Assembly (NCBI GenBank): GCA_003868215.1 | Contig: QWDQ01000073.1 | Coordinates: 1 to 64,000 of the forward strand | Length of the DNA stretch: 64,000 bases | DNA from: Pseudophaeomoniella oleicola | Lineage: Eukaryota; Ascomycota; Eurotiomycetes; Phaeomoniellales; Phaeomoniellaceae | Direction: 5' to 3' | Part shown: positions 26,801-36,096 of the stretch, in pieces | Numbering within the stretch: the first letter of the stretch is position 1 | How the letters are laid out: every line of letters begins with the position of its first letter | Notes under the pieces: generated by a model | Database searches by the model: none | Seen by the model: the letters and a program-made list of their open reading frames with translations, nothing else | Told to the model about the DNA's origin: nothing | Translations under genes and position numbers: made by a program

Positions 26801-27666
26801 AAGCGATGCGTATGCTCCAGTTTTCGATTTGCAATATTGTCGTTGCCCACCGATCTAGGAACTTGATATCAAACAGCGGTTATGACCATGGTGGATTATG
26901 AAGATGATCACAACTGCTATGTACAGTATGGTCGTTCATCATGCTCCAATAATCAGCAAGGCTCTATCTACTTCGTAGTAACCTTGAAACTCGTCTCGTC
27001 ATTTTTCCTTGTTGGCGTATCGAGGAACTTCATGGCCTCTGAAGCCGAGATACGAGACGTGAAAGAGAACATGTGCGATCAGCAATCCTGCGGCATGGCT
27101 GACGTGTAACCTGTATCGCTTGGTGCCATGCATATTGTAGAAGACCAAATGGCTCGTTGTTTCACCACGTACCGTCGGCCGAAGATCTTTGTCCCATGCC
27201 TCCACCCAATGCTACCTGCCAAATTCCTGGTGTGATTGCTGTATACTATGTATAAATCCATTGTTTACATGGCATTGTGTTGTATGCTGGGAGATTATCC
27301 ATTTGTATCCAATGTTCAACATGACGCTTGAGTTGCAGAGTGCATCGCGCTTCCTTCTCACCTCTTGCGTAATTAAGGTATCCCTCGTGATGCATCTGTA
27401 CATGCGATAACTCATCCAATGCTTCATCATTTATCACTTCGAGTTGCTTGATGATTCTTCTTTGTTCTTGGACGTGTCGCGTCTTCACTGTGGCCTTGGC
27501 ACTTTCTTAAGGGTCCAAGTCTCTCCAATTTGAATATTGAGTCATCAATTGACATCACAATCCAAAATGTAAGGACTGGAAGATATGGTAGGTCATCACA
27601 TGTAGGCAAAGAGACACTGCAATTCGGCCTTAACAGACCACCAGCAAACGGTGTCTCAGGCATTGA
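23889..27666. other. Large intergenic region (3.8 kb) with ECM33 promoter
   Basis: No gene is supported. The first 700 bp are the ECM33 upstream region: the + strand is purine rich at 24300-24450, so pyrimidine rich on the gene strand. A possible 5' untranslated-region intron donor (GTGAGT on the - strand near 24080) is seen. Further right are scattered CGTAGTA words (25550, 25985, 26965) and overlapping random-looking frames at 25722-26834. Confidence 0.5.
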
Positions 27667-28944
27667 ATGCTGAAATCAACCCGTTCCTTATTGTTTCCCT
27701 TTCCTAGGTTTGCATTGTCTCCTACTTGGAAGTTCACGCCGCTTTTCAACATGTCGTTAAGACGGTCGGCCAGAACTAAAGCCGCCGATGTTGGGACTGT
27801 TACTACTATTGCAGCAGTCTCAAATGCACCGTCAGATCTAAAGGTGAACTCCAGAAAACGGCCGAAGTCTACAGAAGAGTCTGTGAATGGTACAAAGAAG
27901 GTAAAGCTCGGCGAACCTACGGGCGTCTCAGACTTGCTCCAGGAAGATTTCAAGGTTCCTGAAGTTCCCTCGACGCCCACGCGACGGACAAAGAAGACCA
28001 GAAAACCACCCCCAGTTACGCCGACACCTTCACTTGTGAGGATCATCGCGCCCTACGGTAGCGGCGACATCGATGATGCCACCCCTCCACCCCTCGATCG
28101 ACCCGTTGAACCGCATCGAACAAATGCAACACTCGTAACTCCGGGCGGCACTCAACGAACCGCCTACCCCAGCTCTCTTCCACCCACAGATACGTCTCCT
28201 TCTAGAACTGGACTCCCGCGACCAACCTCCACGACCGGCACCCTCCTCGAACAAGCCCTCGCTCACCTCCGTTCCACAGACCCCCGCATGATTCCTCTGA
28301 TAGATAAGCATCACTGTCACATCTTTTCTCCTGAAGGTCTCGCGGAAGAAATCGACCCATTTCGATCCCTCGTTTCAGGTATTATGGCGCAACAAGTCAG
28401 CGGCGCCGCAGCGAAAAGCATCAAGAACAAATTCGTCGCCTTGTTTAGTGATGACAGCTCCGATAACAATCCAGCTACTTTTCCCACCCCAGCACAAGTC
28501 GCAGCAACCGATATTGCAAGGTTACGACTCGCGGGTCTTTCCCAAAGGAAAGCAGAATATGTACAAGGTCTCGCCCAGAAGTTCGCCTCTGGCGAATTAT
28601 CAACCGACGTACTCCTCCGTGCCACTGATGATGAGATCATGGAGAAGCTCATTGCAGTACGCGGTCTGGGACGCTGGTCTGTGGAGATGTTCGCTTGCTT
28701 TGGCCTCAAGCGCATGGATGTTTTCAGTACCGGCGATCTCGGAGTTCAAAGAGGTATGGCTGCGTTCGTGGGAAGAGACGTGCGGAAGATGAAAGCAAAA
28801 GGTGGAGGCAAGTGGAAATACATGAGTGAGAAGGAAATGGAGAGTATAGCTGAGGGGTTTCGACCGTATCGGTCTCTCTTCATGTGGTATATGTGGAGAG
28901 CTGAAGATGTTGCCGTTGATCTTGAAGCTATTGAAAATGCATGA
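27667..28944 (+). CDS. MAG1: DNA-3-methyladenine glycosylase (AlkA/Mag1 type)
   Basis: A base-excision repair enzyme that removes alkylated purines. It is a single exon of 425 residues. The HhH-GPD fold covers about residues 225-415. The hairpin is LIAVRGLGRWSVEMF (about 328-342), and the catalytic Asp is D357 in FSTGDLGVQRGM. FRSLVSGIMAQQVS begins the domain and YRSLFMWYMWR ends it. The first 200 residues are basic and low complexity. The first ATG (27667) opens a 28-residue stretch rich in Ser, Arg, Phe and Leu but without acidic residues, resembling a mitochondrial presequence. A second in-frame ATG at 27751 (Met29) starts SLRRSARTKAAD, followed by nuclear-localisation-like basic clusters (RKRPK, KKVK, TRRTKKTRK). 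Dual nuclear and mitochondrial forms are therefore possible; this is inferred. Confidence 0.94.
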   Translation: MLKSTRSLLFPFPRFALSPTWKFTPLFNMSLRRSARTKAADVGTVTTIAAVSNAPSDLKVNSRKRPKSTEESVNGTKKVKLGEPTGVSDLLQEDFKVPEVPSTPTRRTKKTRKPPPVTPTPSLVRIIAPYGSGDIDDATPPPLDRPVEPHRTNATLVTPGGTQRTAYPSSLPPTDTSPSRTGLPRPTSTTGTLLEQALAHLRSTDPRMIPLIDKHHCHIFSPEGLAEEIDPFRSLVSGIMAQQVSGAAAKSIKNKFVALFSDDSSDNNPATFPTPAQVAATDIARLRLAGLSQRKAEYVQGLAQKFASGELSTDVLLRATDDEIMEKLIAVRGLGRWSVEMFACFGLKRMDVFSTGDLGVQRGMAAFVGRDVRKMKAKGGGKWKYMSEKEMESIAEGFRPYRSLFMWYMWRAEDVAVDLEAIENA

Positions 28945-29831
28945 CCTGTGTGCCCAACGAATTTACGTATGTACATGTATTATATCAATATATGCGAACG
29001 AGCAGACTGCCTCCTGGCCTTGATCAGATTACGTCCTACATCCCCCTACCATCCTACCTTCAATTCACTCAAATGACGCTGACCGACCAACCTATCTATC
29101 CCCCTCCGCATAAACAACCACCACGATGGCCCCTTGACTCACCGACCACGCCCCCCCCCCCCCCCACCCTCTCCAACTCATTCCAGTATCGCACCTACGA
29201 GCCACGGAAGTATGTAGATAGTAGGCATGTGGATCTGTAAATCAAGAACAGACGAGCACATATGGGGAGAAGGCGGAAACATGTATGTAAGTAAGGAGGT
29301 CGGTGTAAATGCACAAGAGAACGGAGTAGAGGAGGAACGATCATGATGGTGCTGAATAACACTGGATTTCATGTATATATATATACCACTTGTACGTATG
29401 TACGTAAGTATCCGAACGAAAACTGCAGAACACGGAGAAATGAACCATGGGGATTGATAGAGGGCATAGAGAATTTGAATCTTGTTTTTGATTTTCTAAG
29501 CGTTTGTACAGAACAAAATTTGTCCATCAGTATATAGAGCGGCACAAGTGTAGCAGCAAGAGTCAGATGCTATAACCACATCTAGCTCTGGCTCGACGAC
29601 ACCCCAGATGGCAGAGCAATGCGTGGCTGTTGATGATGCAATCAACAGCTGCCATCAAATCATCCCGCGAATCAGACGAGTATAATTAACAACCTCCGTT
29701 CCGCTGTTCTCGAGGCAAGAGGTTGGTGCAAGCAGACTATGATTACACCCAATTGGCTACTCCACCATTCCCACAGCGCTCCTTCTTCACTTCCTCCATA
29801 TCCCCTTCATCCATGTACACGTCAAATCCGT
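28945..29831. other. Convergent intergenic region, MAG1/QCR7
   Basis: The two flanking genes converge here, so this stretch is 3' untranslated and spacer DNA. It holds a C15 run (29151-29165) and TATA/TACGTA-rich sequence around 29370-29410. No gene is supported. Confidence 0.65.
29151..29165. repeat. Poly-C run of 15
   Basis: Fifteen consecutive C in the spacer downstream of MAG1, on the opposite strand sense to the poly-G run at 72-105. Confidence 0.95.
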
Positions 29832-30464
29832 TTATCGTGCCTCTGGGGTAACTGGGAGAGACCCTGTTCGCTTCTTCTTTGTGATGATCAAAGCGTCCAA
29901 ATCCTTCTTCTCCTTCTCCTCTGCCTCGACTTGTTCGATCAGCTCGTGAAGATAGTGGGTATCCTGTAAACAGATGGAGGTATCAGCAATGCAGCTCTCA
30001 AGCTAGACCGGCGTGTGTTGCCAATAGTTTTGAAAAACATCGTACCTCAGCTGGCGTGGTCCATTCTGCTTCGGGTAGGAGCTGATGAGAGAGGGAGAGC
30101 TGTGAGAATGAATGCGTTAGCTAATGATGCATCACCTGCGAGCGTAGACGAGAAGTTGGATGCCGCACCTGGAAAGCCCGTCGAAGCCGGAAAACACGGT
30201 CGTACGATTCCTTTGGTGTCAATCTCTTCAACGCTGCCTGGACAATCATATTTTCTTCCGGGATCAAATCATCGTATCTGAAATGAAGGTGCAAGCAGTC
30301 AGCAACCCGACTGTTACATTTAAATAGCGGCGTTGGCGGAATACTGACTTTAAGCCCATCTGTCTGTAACCGGCAGCTTGACAGTACCAATTGGCGAAAG
30401 GAGTAACGGCACGTTGCAGCCATGGGCGAGCACGGATGAAGCTGACAAAATTCGGAGCCGACAT
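29832..30464 (-). CDS. QCR7: Cytochrome bc1 complex subunit 7 (14-kDa, QCR-B type)
   Basis: A matrix-side subunit of respiratory complex III. Four exons (30464-30349, 30277-30169, 30099-30046, 29963-29832) join to 136 residues, close to the family length. The N-terminus carries WLQRAVTPFANWYCQAAGYR. The core YDDLIPEENMIVQAALKRLTP continues into YDRVFRLRRAFQLSLSHQLL and PEAEWTTPAED, all conserved in Qcr7. The acidic/lysine region VEAEEKEKKDLDAL is usual near the end, but here about ten further residues (RTGSLPVTPEAR) follow. No cleavable presequence is expected, as in the family. It is divergent from the neighbouring mitochondrial carrier. Confidence 0.95.
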
Positions 30465-31319
30465 CCTGAAGAATGATGCACAAGCGTTGGACTGCCGTGA
30501 CTGTCGATGTTGGAGAGGGGAGAGGAGAGATGCGGTTCAATTGAGCGCACTCGAATCGGGATGGTCGTCTAGAAGAATCATGAAGTCGTGGAATCTTGCC
30601 GCTAGCTTCCAATTCTTGATCAAGTGTAATATGATTGGTCGAAGCTTACCCTGGTCATCTCAAGACAATAAATGGAAGGTCAAGCGACAAGTTGACACGG
30701 GGCGCCACGGGAGGAACAGCGGCCTCGTCATTCTCGTCCGCTTCCCAGTTTAACCGTAAAAAAAAAGGAATTGCGTCTTACTGCGCTATGACAAACACCC
30801 CCGAAGGCTTTTGCTTATAGGTAAACCTAAGAAGCCTAGGACTGCACCCACCACTGGTATTATGGGTGCTTATGGGTGCTTAGGGACCAGGATTACTTAT
30901 CTTACCTAACTTACCGGTAGCACCAGTTGCTCTACTCTGTACAACAATAATTATTACACAACGCACCAACAATCTCTGGAGAACTCCATATCCTGAGGAC
31001 ATCTACTAATCCCAATTGCGACAGAGACATAACGGCGCCTCTACGCTCCAAATCTTGCCTCTTCTCTTTCACTGGGCATTCAACTTCCTCTGGTGATTGG
31101 AGGTTCATCGCTTGTTCTGGTTGCATTGTTCATTGTATTCGAGAATTGACAGAGGTATTGAAGCCCCGCATCAATATCTGAACACTACCCATTGAGCGCT
31201 TCGTACACGACTTTCGCAACATCATCGCATGCTCCCCATGAAGTCGCGATCCGTTAGAATAGACATGGCAATGGTTGCCAATTGATGCTCATGTCTGTCA
31301 TCTCTCCTAATCCAAAGAG
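30465..31319. promoter_or_regulatory. Divergent intergenic region QCR7 / mitochondrial carrier
   Basis: This 855-bp stretch holds both promoters. It contains a tandem TATGGGTGCT duplicate at about 30859-30880 and CCTAGG-type words nearby. No gene is supported; two short frames here overlap each other and QCR7. Confidence 0.6.
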
Positions 31320-32623
31320 ATGTCCCTAGAGCGAGCGGCGACACCGGAACCTCAACCACAATATGCTTCTGCGACTGATCCAGCAACAACATCCCGATCT
31401 ATCAGAGCTATGCCTTCGCCCAGTTCACCAGACAACAACTCATTTGCCGCTCGCTTACAGATATATTCATTACGGATTCCGAAGACTTGGGTACCATCAA
31501 TATGTGGTGCTGGTGCCGGCGTAGCGTCGGGGATCGTGACATGTCCACTGGACGTTATTAAGACCAAATTGCAGGCGCAAGGTGGTTTTCAACGGAGAAA
31601 TGGTCGAGTGCCGTCCTCGGCGGCGGTCTACAAGGGTATTGTGGGTACTGCGAGGGCAATATGGACCGAAGAAGGGGTGCGTGGCCTGTACAGAGGTCTT
31701 GGTCCCATGCTTTTGGGCTATCTTCCTACATGGGCGGTGTATATGGGCATATACGACACTTCGCGGGAGTGGTGGTATGACCAGTGTGGTAAGTCATGAC
31801 GCTTATAATCTCCATTCCTTGTCGGCTCACGTTAGAAGGGAACTGGTGGTTGGCTCGAGGGTACGCATCGTTGACTGCTGGCGCATGCTCAACGGTGCTT
31901 ACGAATCCGATCTGGGTTATTAAAACTCGTCTTATGTCACAATCGAATCTGAACAGCTCGGATGGCATGAGAGCACCATGGCAGTACTCATCGACGCTCG
32001 ATGCTGTACGGAAAATGTACAGAGCAGAGGGTATGCGCTCGTTCTACTCCGGTCTATCACCCGCCTTGCTCGGCCTTACACACGTTGGAGTCCAATTCCC
32101 CTTGTACGAATATTTCAAACTCAAATTCACTGGCTATTCAATCGGTCAGCATCCTACTAACAGCGAAGAGCAAAGCCACTGGATTGGAATAACCTTTGCA
32201 ACTTTCTTATCCAAGGTCTGTGCCTCAACGGCCACATACCCGCATGAGGTCCTCCGGACACGTCTACAGACTCAACAGCGGGAGTCTCCTGCTCCTTCCC
32301 CTGAGGGAATCTCCCATTCTGGGTCGACTAGGAATCCACAAGATCGCGGTCGACCTCCCGGGCCATCATCGAGTGATGGAATGCCCACCCGTCCACGATA
32401 CAAGGGCATAATCCGAACGTGCAAGACCATCCTGGCGGAAGAAGGCTGGCGAGCTTTTTACGCAGGGATTGGAGTGAATCTTGTTCGTGCAGTGCCTGCT
32501 GCAATGACGACAATGCTGACTTACGAATACTTGCAAAAGAGTATGCATCGCTTACATGCAGATGGGAAGGCAAGGCTTGCAGCTGAAAGACGGCTAGAAG
32601 AGGCTATGGTAGACTTCGAGTGA
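31320..32623 (+). CDS. NDT1: Mitochondrial carrier, NAD+ transporter type
   Basis: An inner-membrane carrier, probably importing NAD+ into mitochondria. Two exons (31320-31788 and 31836-32623) give 418 residues. Three Solcar repeats are present, with signatures PLDVIKTKL, PIWVIKTRL and YPHEVLRTRL. The Trp in the second signature (PIWVIK) marks the NAD+/FAD/pyrimidine/folate carrier subgroup. GLTHVGVQFPLYEYFK after repeat 2 resembles Yia6/Yea6. A Ser/Pro-rich N-terminal extension of about 55 residues precedes repeat 1, and a Ser/Pro/Gly-rich loop of about 35 residues interrupts repeat 3. The yeast orthologues have a similar N-terminal extension. An FAD or pyrimidine-nucleotide carrier (Flx1, Rim2) is the alternative. 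Confidence 0.88.
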
Positions 32624-33207
32624 TGGATTTCAATTTTTCGAAGGTTATTGGATCATGCTCCTGACGTACCCCTGTGGAGGTCCTGTTTATACATGTATGG
32701 AGTCCTAGTCTTTCCGGCATTGCAAGTATGTCAGCATCTTCCGATGTATCTCGAATGTACAGAAAAACAGTTGAATCCAGTGAAACCCTCTAAGCATCAC
32801 CATCCAGACTTGGTAGCACTTGTGAACCGCTGTACGCTACTGGCCACAGGCATTAAGACATGCCTCCCACCGGGGATTGCAGACTTGCACGTGTTCCATT
32901 TTGTTGAGTTCAATGGTATTGCCTGCTGCTTTTGTCTCATGGTTGTGTTTGCGATATATGTGGTCATGGTCAGTGTTGATGAGTAACTTATGGTCGAGGA
33001 GTCCTTCGACCTCGCTCCGCCAATGTTCCATTTATCGTCATTGGGAACATTAAATTTATTCCTCGGACGTTACCGCTAACCAAACTCAACAGTTTGGACG
33101 TAACGACAATGCTAGAACAGTAGTGACCACCTCGCAATGTCCTTCAACACACTCTAGGCTAAGGATTGACATCTTCGAGTATGTGACGGTGAAAAAGAGA
33201 CCACACA
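32624..33207. other. Intergenic between the carrier and the ADCK gene
   Basis: Same-strand spacing of 584 bp. It holds the carrier 3' end and the downstream promoter. A CACGTG hexamer occurs at about 32889. No gene is supported. Confidence 0.6.
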
Positions 33208-35174
33208 ATGCGTTCCTCATCGTTTGGAATATTCGGCCAACGGGCGTCATTCACATGTTCCCAATGCACACATCCTCCTCACCCAGCAGTTCGACGGAAT
33301 ATCTCCTACAGCCCAAGCTTACAACGGGCCGCAAGCAAGAGACCATCGAGACGGGGAGTAGTTCTGCTTGCCACCGGTGGTGCAACAGCGGGGGCGACCG
33401 CATTGTATTTCGGAGACGATATTAAATTCGGATACGATGCGGTCACACGGACTGGAAGAGTTGCAAAGGCGCTGTTTATATGCATCAATGAGTATGTCCT
33501 GCGAGACCGAGATAAGGATTGCGTCTGACCTCATGTAGCTATCGAAGTACCTTGAACCAGCATCGCGATGATCCGGCGGAAGAGACTGCGCTGCTTAAAG
33601 CATGCCACAAGCGCTGCGCCGAGAGAACACTGCGAGTGTTGGAGAAGAATGGTTCCATATTCATAAAACTTGGTCAACATTTGTCAAGCATGGGATACTT
33701 GTTGCCAGAAGAATGGGTTACAACGTTTGTACCGTTGCAGGACAAGTGCCCTGTGTCTTCATTCGACTCAATCGAAGAGATGTTTTTAAAAGACACTGGC
33801 CACAGGATAGAAGAAGACTTTGACGATTTTTCAAAATGGCCCATCGGCGCAGCATCACTTGCGCAAGTGCACACAGCAGTTCTCAAAGAAACGGGGGAAA
33901 AGGTTGCCGTCAAGTTGCAGCACCCAGCACTGGCTCAATATGCTCGCCTCGACCTGGCGCTGACAAGATTTACCTTCACAACGTTGAAGAGATTCTTCCC
34001 AGAATATGACCTCGAATGGCTATCGAAGGAGATGGAGATATCGTTACCGCAAGAGCTTGACTTTTCCCTCGAAGGCAGAAATGCTACGAGAGCATCGAAA
34101 TACTTCAAAGAGAACACTAACCTACCCCTTATAATACCTAATGGTAAGTCTTATACCTCATGCCTTGAATGTCCTCGAAAGCTCTCCGCACGCACGCTAC
34201 CATGTTGTACTCGTATTGACTAGCCTACAGTAATATCCGCACGCCCAAGGATTCTGGTAATGCAGTACCTTTCCGGCCACCGACCAGACGACCTTGCCTA
34301 CCTCGACTCTCATTCTATCTCTCGCTCCGAGGTCTCGGCCGCCTTGGCTAGAATCTTCAACACGATGATCTTCAGCCCTGGTTGCCCTCTTCACTGCGAT
34401 CCACACGGTGGGAACCTTGCAGTCCGCCACAATCCCTCCCGCCGCTATCCTTACAACTTCGATATCGTACTCTACGATCATGGCCTCTATCGTGACATAC
34501 CAACCACTCTGCGCCGCAACTATGCTCACCTCTGGCTCGCTGTCATTGATTCGGACGTTCCTCGAATGCGTAAATACGCGTACGAAGTCGGCGGAATAAC
34601 TGACGAGCAATTTCCCCTTTTTGCTAGTGCCATAACAGGTCGTGACTATCGCGTCTTGACTGGCGAGTCTCCCTCAGGTTCCATTGTCTCGTCCCGGACT
34701 TCAACAGAGAAGGATAACATCACCGAGGCCTTCGGCGAGAACTTAATTCAAGAACTCGTCCAACTCTTGGGCAAAGTCCCTCGAATAATCCTCCTGATCT
34801 TGAAGACCAACGACTTAACACGCAGTCTGGATGAGGGCTTACAAACTGGCGAAGGACCGGAAAGAGCGTTCCTCATCTTAGCAAAATACGCAAGTCGTTG
34901 CGTCTATGAAGGAGAAAAGGAAGAGATATTCTCCACCGGAAGGACAATGGAAGAGAATGAGGACGAAAATGCATTGGGCGACTATAACCCTTCCAATCAG
35001 AAAGCACGCCAACATCGCAGGTCCTCGAGAGATACCAATGGTACGAGTATGATCGCCATGTGGCCAAGACGCTGGACCCGTCTGCTAAGAGTATGGTTAT
35101 CGTGGAAAAGGGTTGAATTAAAACTATGGGTGTTTGAACAACTCAATCACTGGATGAGGGTATTCGGCGGTTGA
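33208..35174 (+). CDS. MCP2: Mitochondrial ABC1/ADCK atypical kinase (Mcp2/ADCK1-like)
   Basis: A UbiB-family atypical kinase of mitochondria, linked in yeast and animals to lipid and coenzyme Q homeostasis. Three exons (33208-33491, 33539-34143, 34231-35174) give 610 residues. The N-terminus is Arg/Ser-rich without acids (a presequence), followed by a hydrophobic GVVLLATGGATAGATALYFG helix and the family's DYRSTL entry. The KxGQ motif is KLGQHLSSMGYLLP; GAASLAQVH is the Ala-rich loop. VAVKLQHP holds the nucleotide-binding lysine, HCDPHGGNL is the catalytic loop, and DHG (in VLYDHGLYRDIP) replaces DFG. All are intact. The segment with WPRRWTRLLRVWLSWKRVE at the end is strongly basic. Coq8 is excluded by the ADCK1-like KLGQ and DHG contexts, though I cannot prove orthology. 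Confidence 0.9.
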
Positions 35175-36096
35175 AGTCCTTTTCTCCCGATTAAAGCGGA
35201 GGAAAACGTTTCTAATTTGGATCCGGGGTCTCCAACCGGCAAACTACGAATACTTCCCTCATCCTGCTCTTGTACCAACGGACGTTGATCTTCCCGGACC
35301 TGTGCAAACGATTGTACAGCAAACAGCCAACAACCGCCCAATAACCATCGAATCTGAAACGACATACTTTCGAACACGAACCCCCATAGCGCAGCGCGCC
35401 TCGAGCCAGTTCAAAAGAAAGCAGTCTCTCCCCGCCAGATTTCCATGTTTACGGCCCCCCCCCCAAACAAATGTATCTATCCATGTATCCATGTAGACCT
35501 GAAATCATCGGCATTTCAATGTAACTTACTGAGTATACCAAACCATACCATAGCATCCTACTATATCATGGGGACCACGCACGTACATATCGTCCGTGCC
35601 TGCCCATCTTATAAAGCATATATATATATGTACATATCCATACCTTCAAATCCGACAGCAGAAAAATGGAACCCGAGTATCCTACATAATATAGTACCGT
35701 CCTCTGACAACGTCTTCATCTCGAAGAAGTTGGGTCGCTGTTCTAGGCCTATCCTTCACAATCTTCGATTATTGGAAAAGAGAGAGTTTGGGAGGGAGGG
35801 AAGAAGAGAGAGAGAACACGGAGATGGGGATCCACATGTATAGGCCAACTAAGCAGGAGATCAAGGCTGGTTTTTAAGACTTTGTGTCTCGAAAGTATTT
35901 GTTATGATTATGTTGTGGGTTAAGCTAGTGATGATAATCTATCTATATGGGGTATATATATATATATGTATATAAATAACCTGTTCTTCTTTGATAAGAG
36001 TCAGGATATATACCTACTTAACGTGAACATCTAAATGACCTTTGGCCCCCCGTATCTATAGCTGGAGGATCGGAAGACAAGGTCGAAAAGCTGCAA
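35175..36096. other. Convergent intergenic region, ADCK / PTH11-MFS
   Basis: This is spacer between two convergent genes, with 3' untranslated sequence, an AT-rich (TATATA) tract around 35940-35980 and a CT- or GA-rich block near 35775-35820. No gene is supported. Confidence 0.6.

Noticed and set aside
25722-26834. Several overlapping frames on both strands
   Set aside because: None has a recognised domain, and they conflict with each other.
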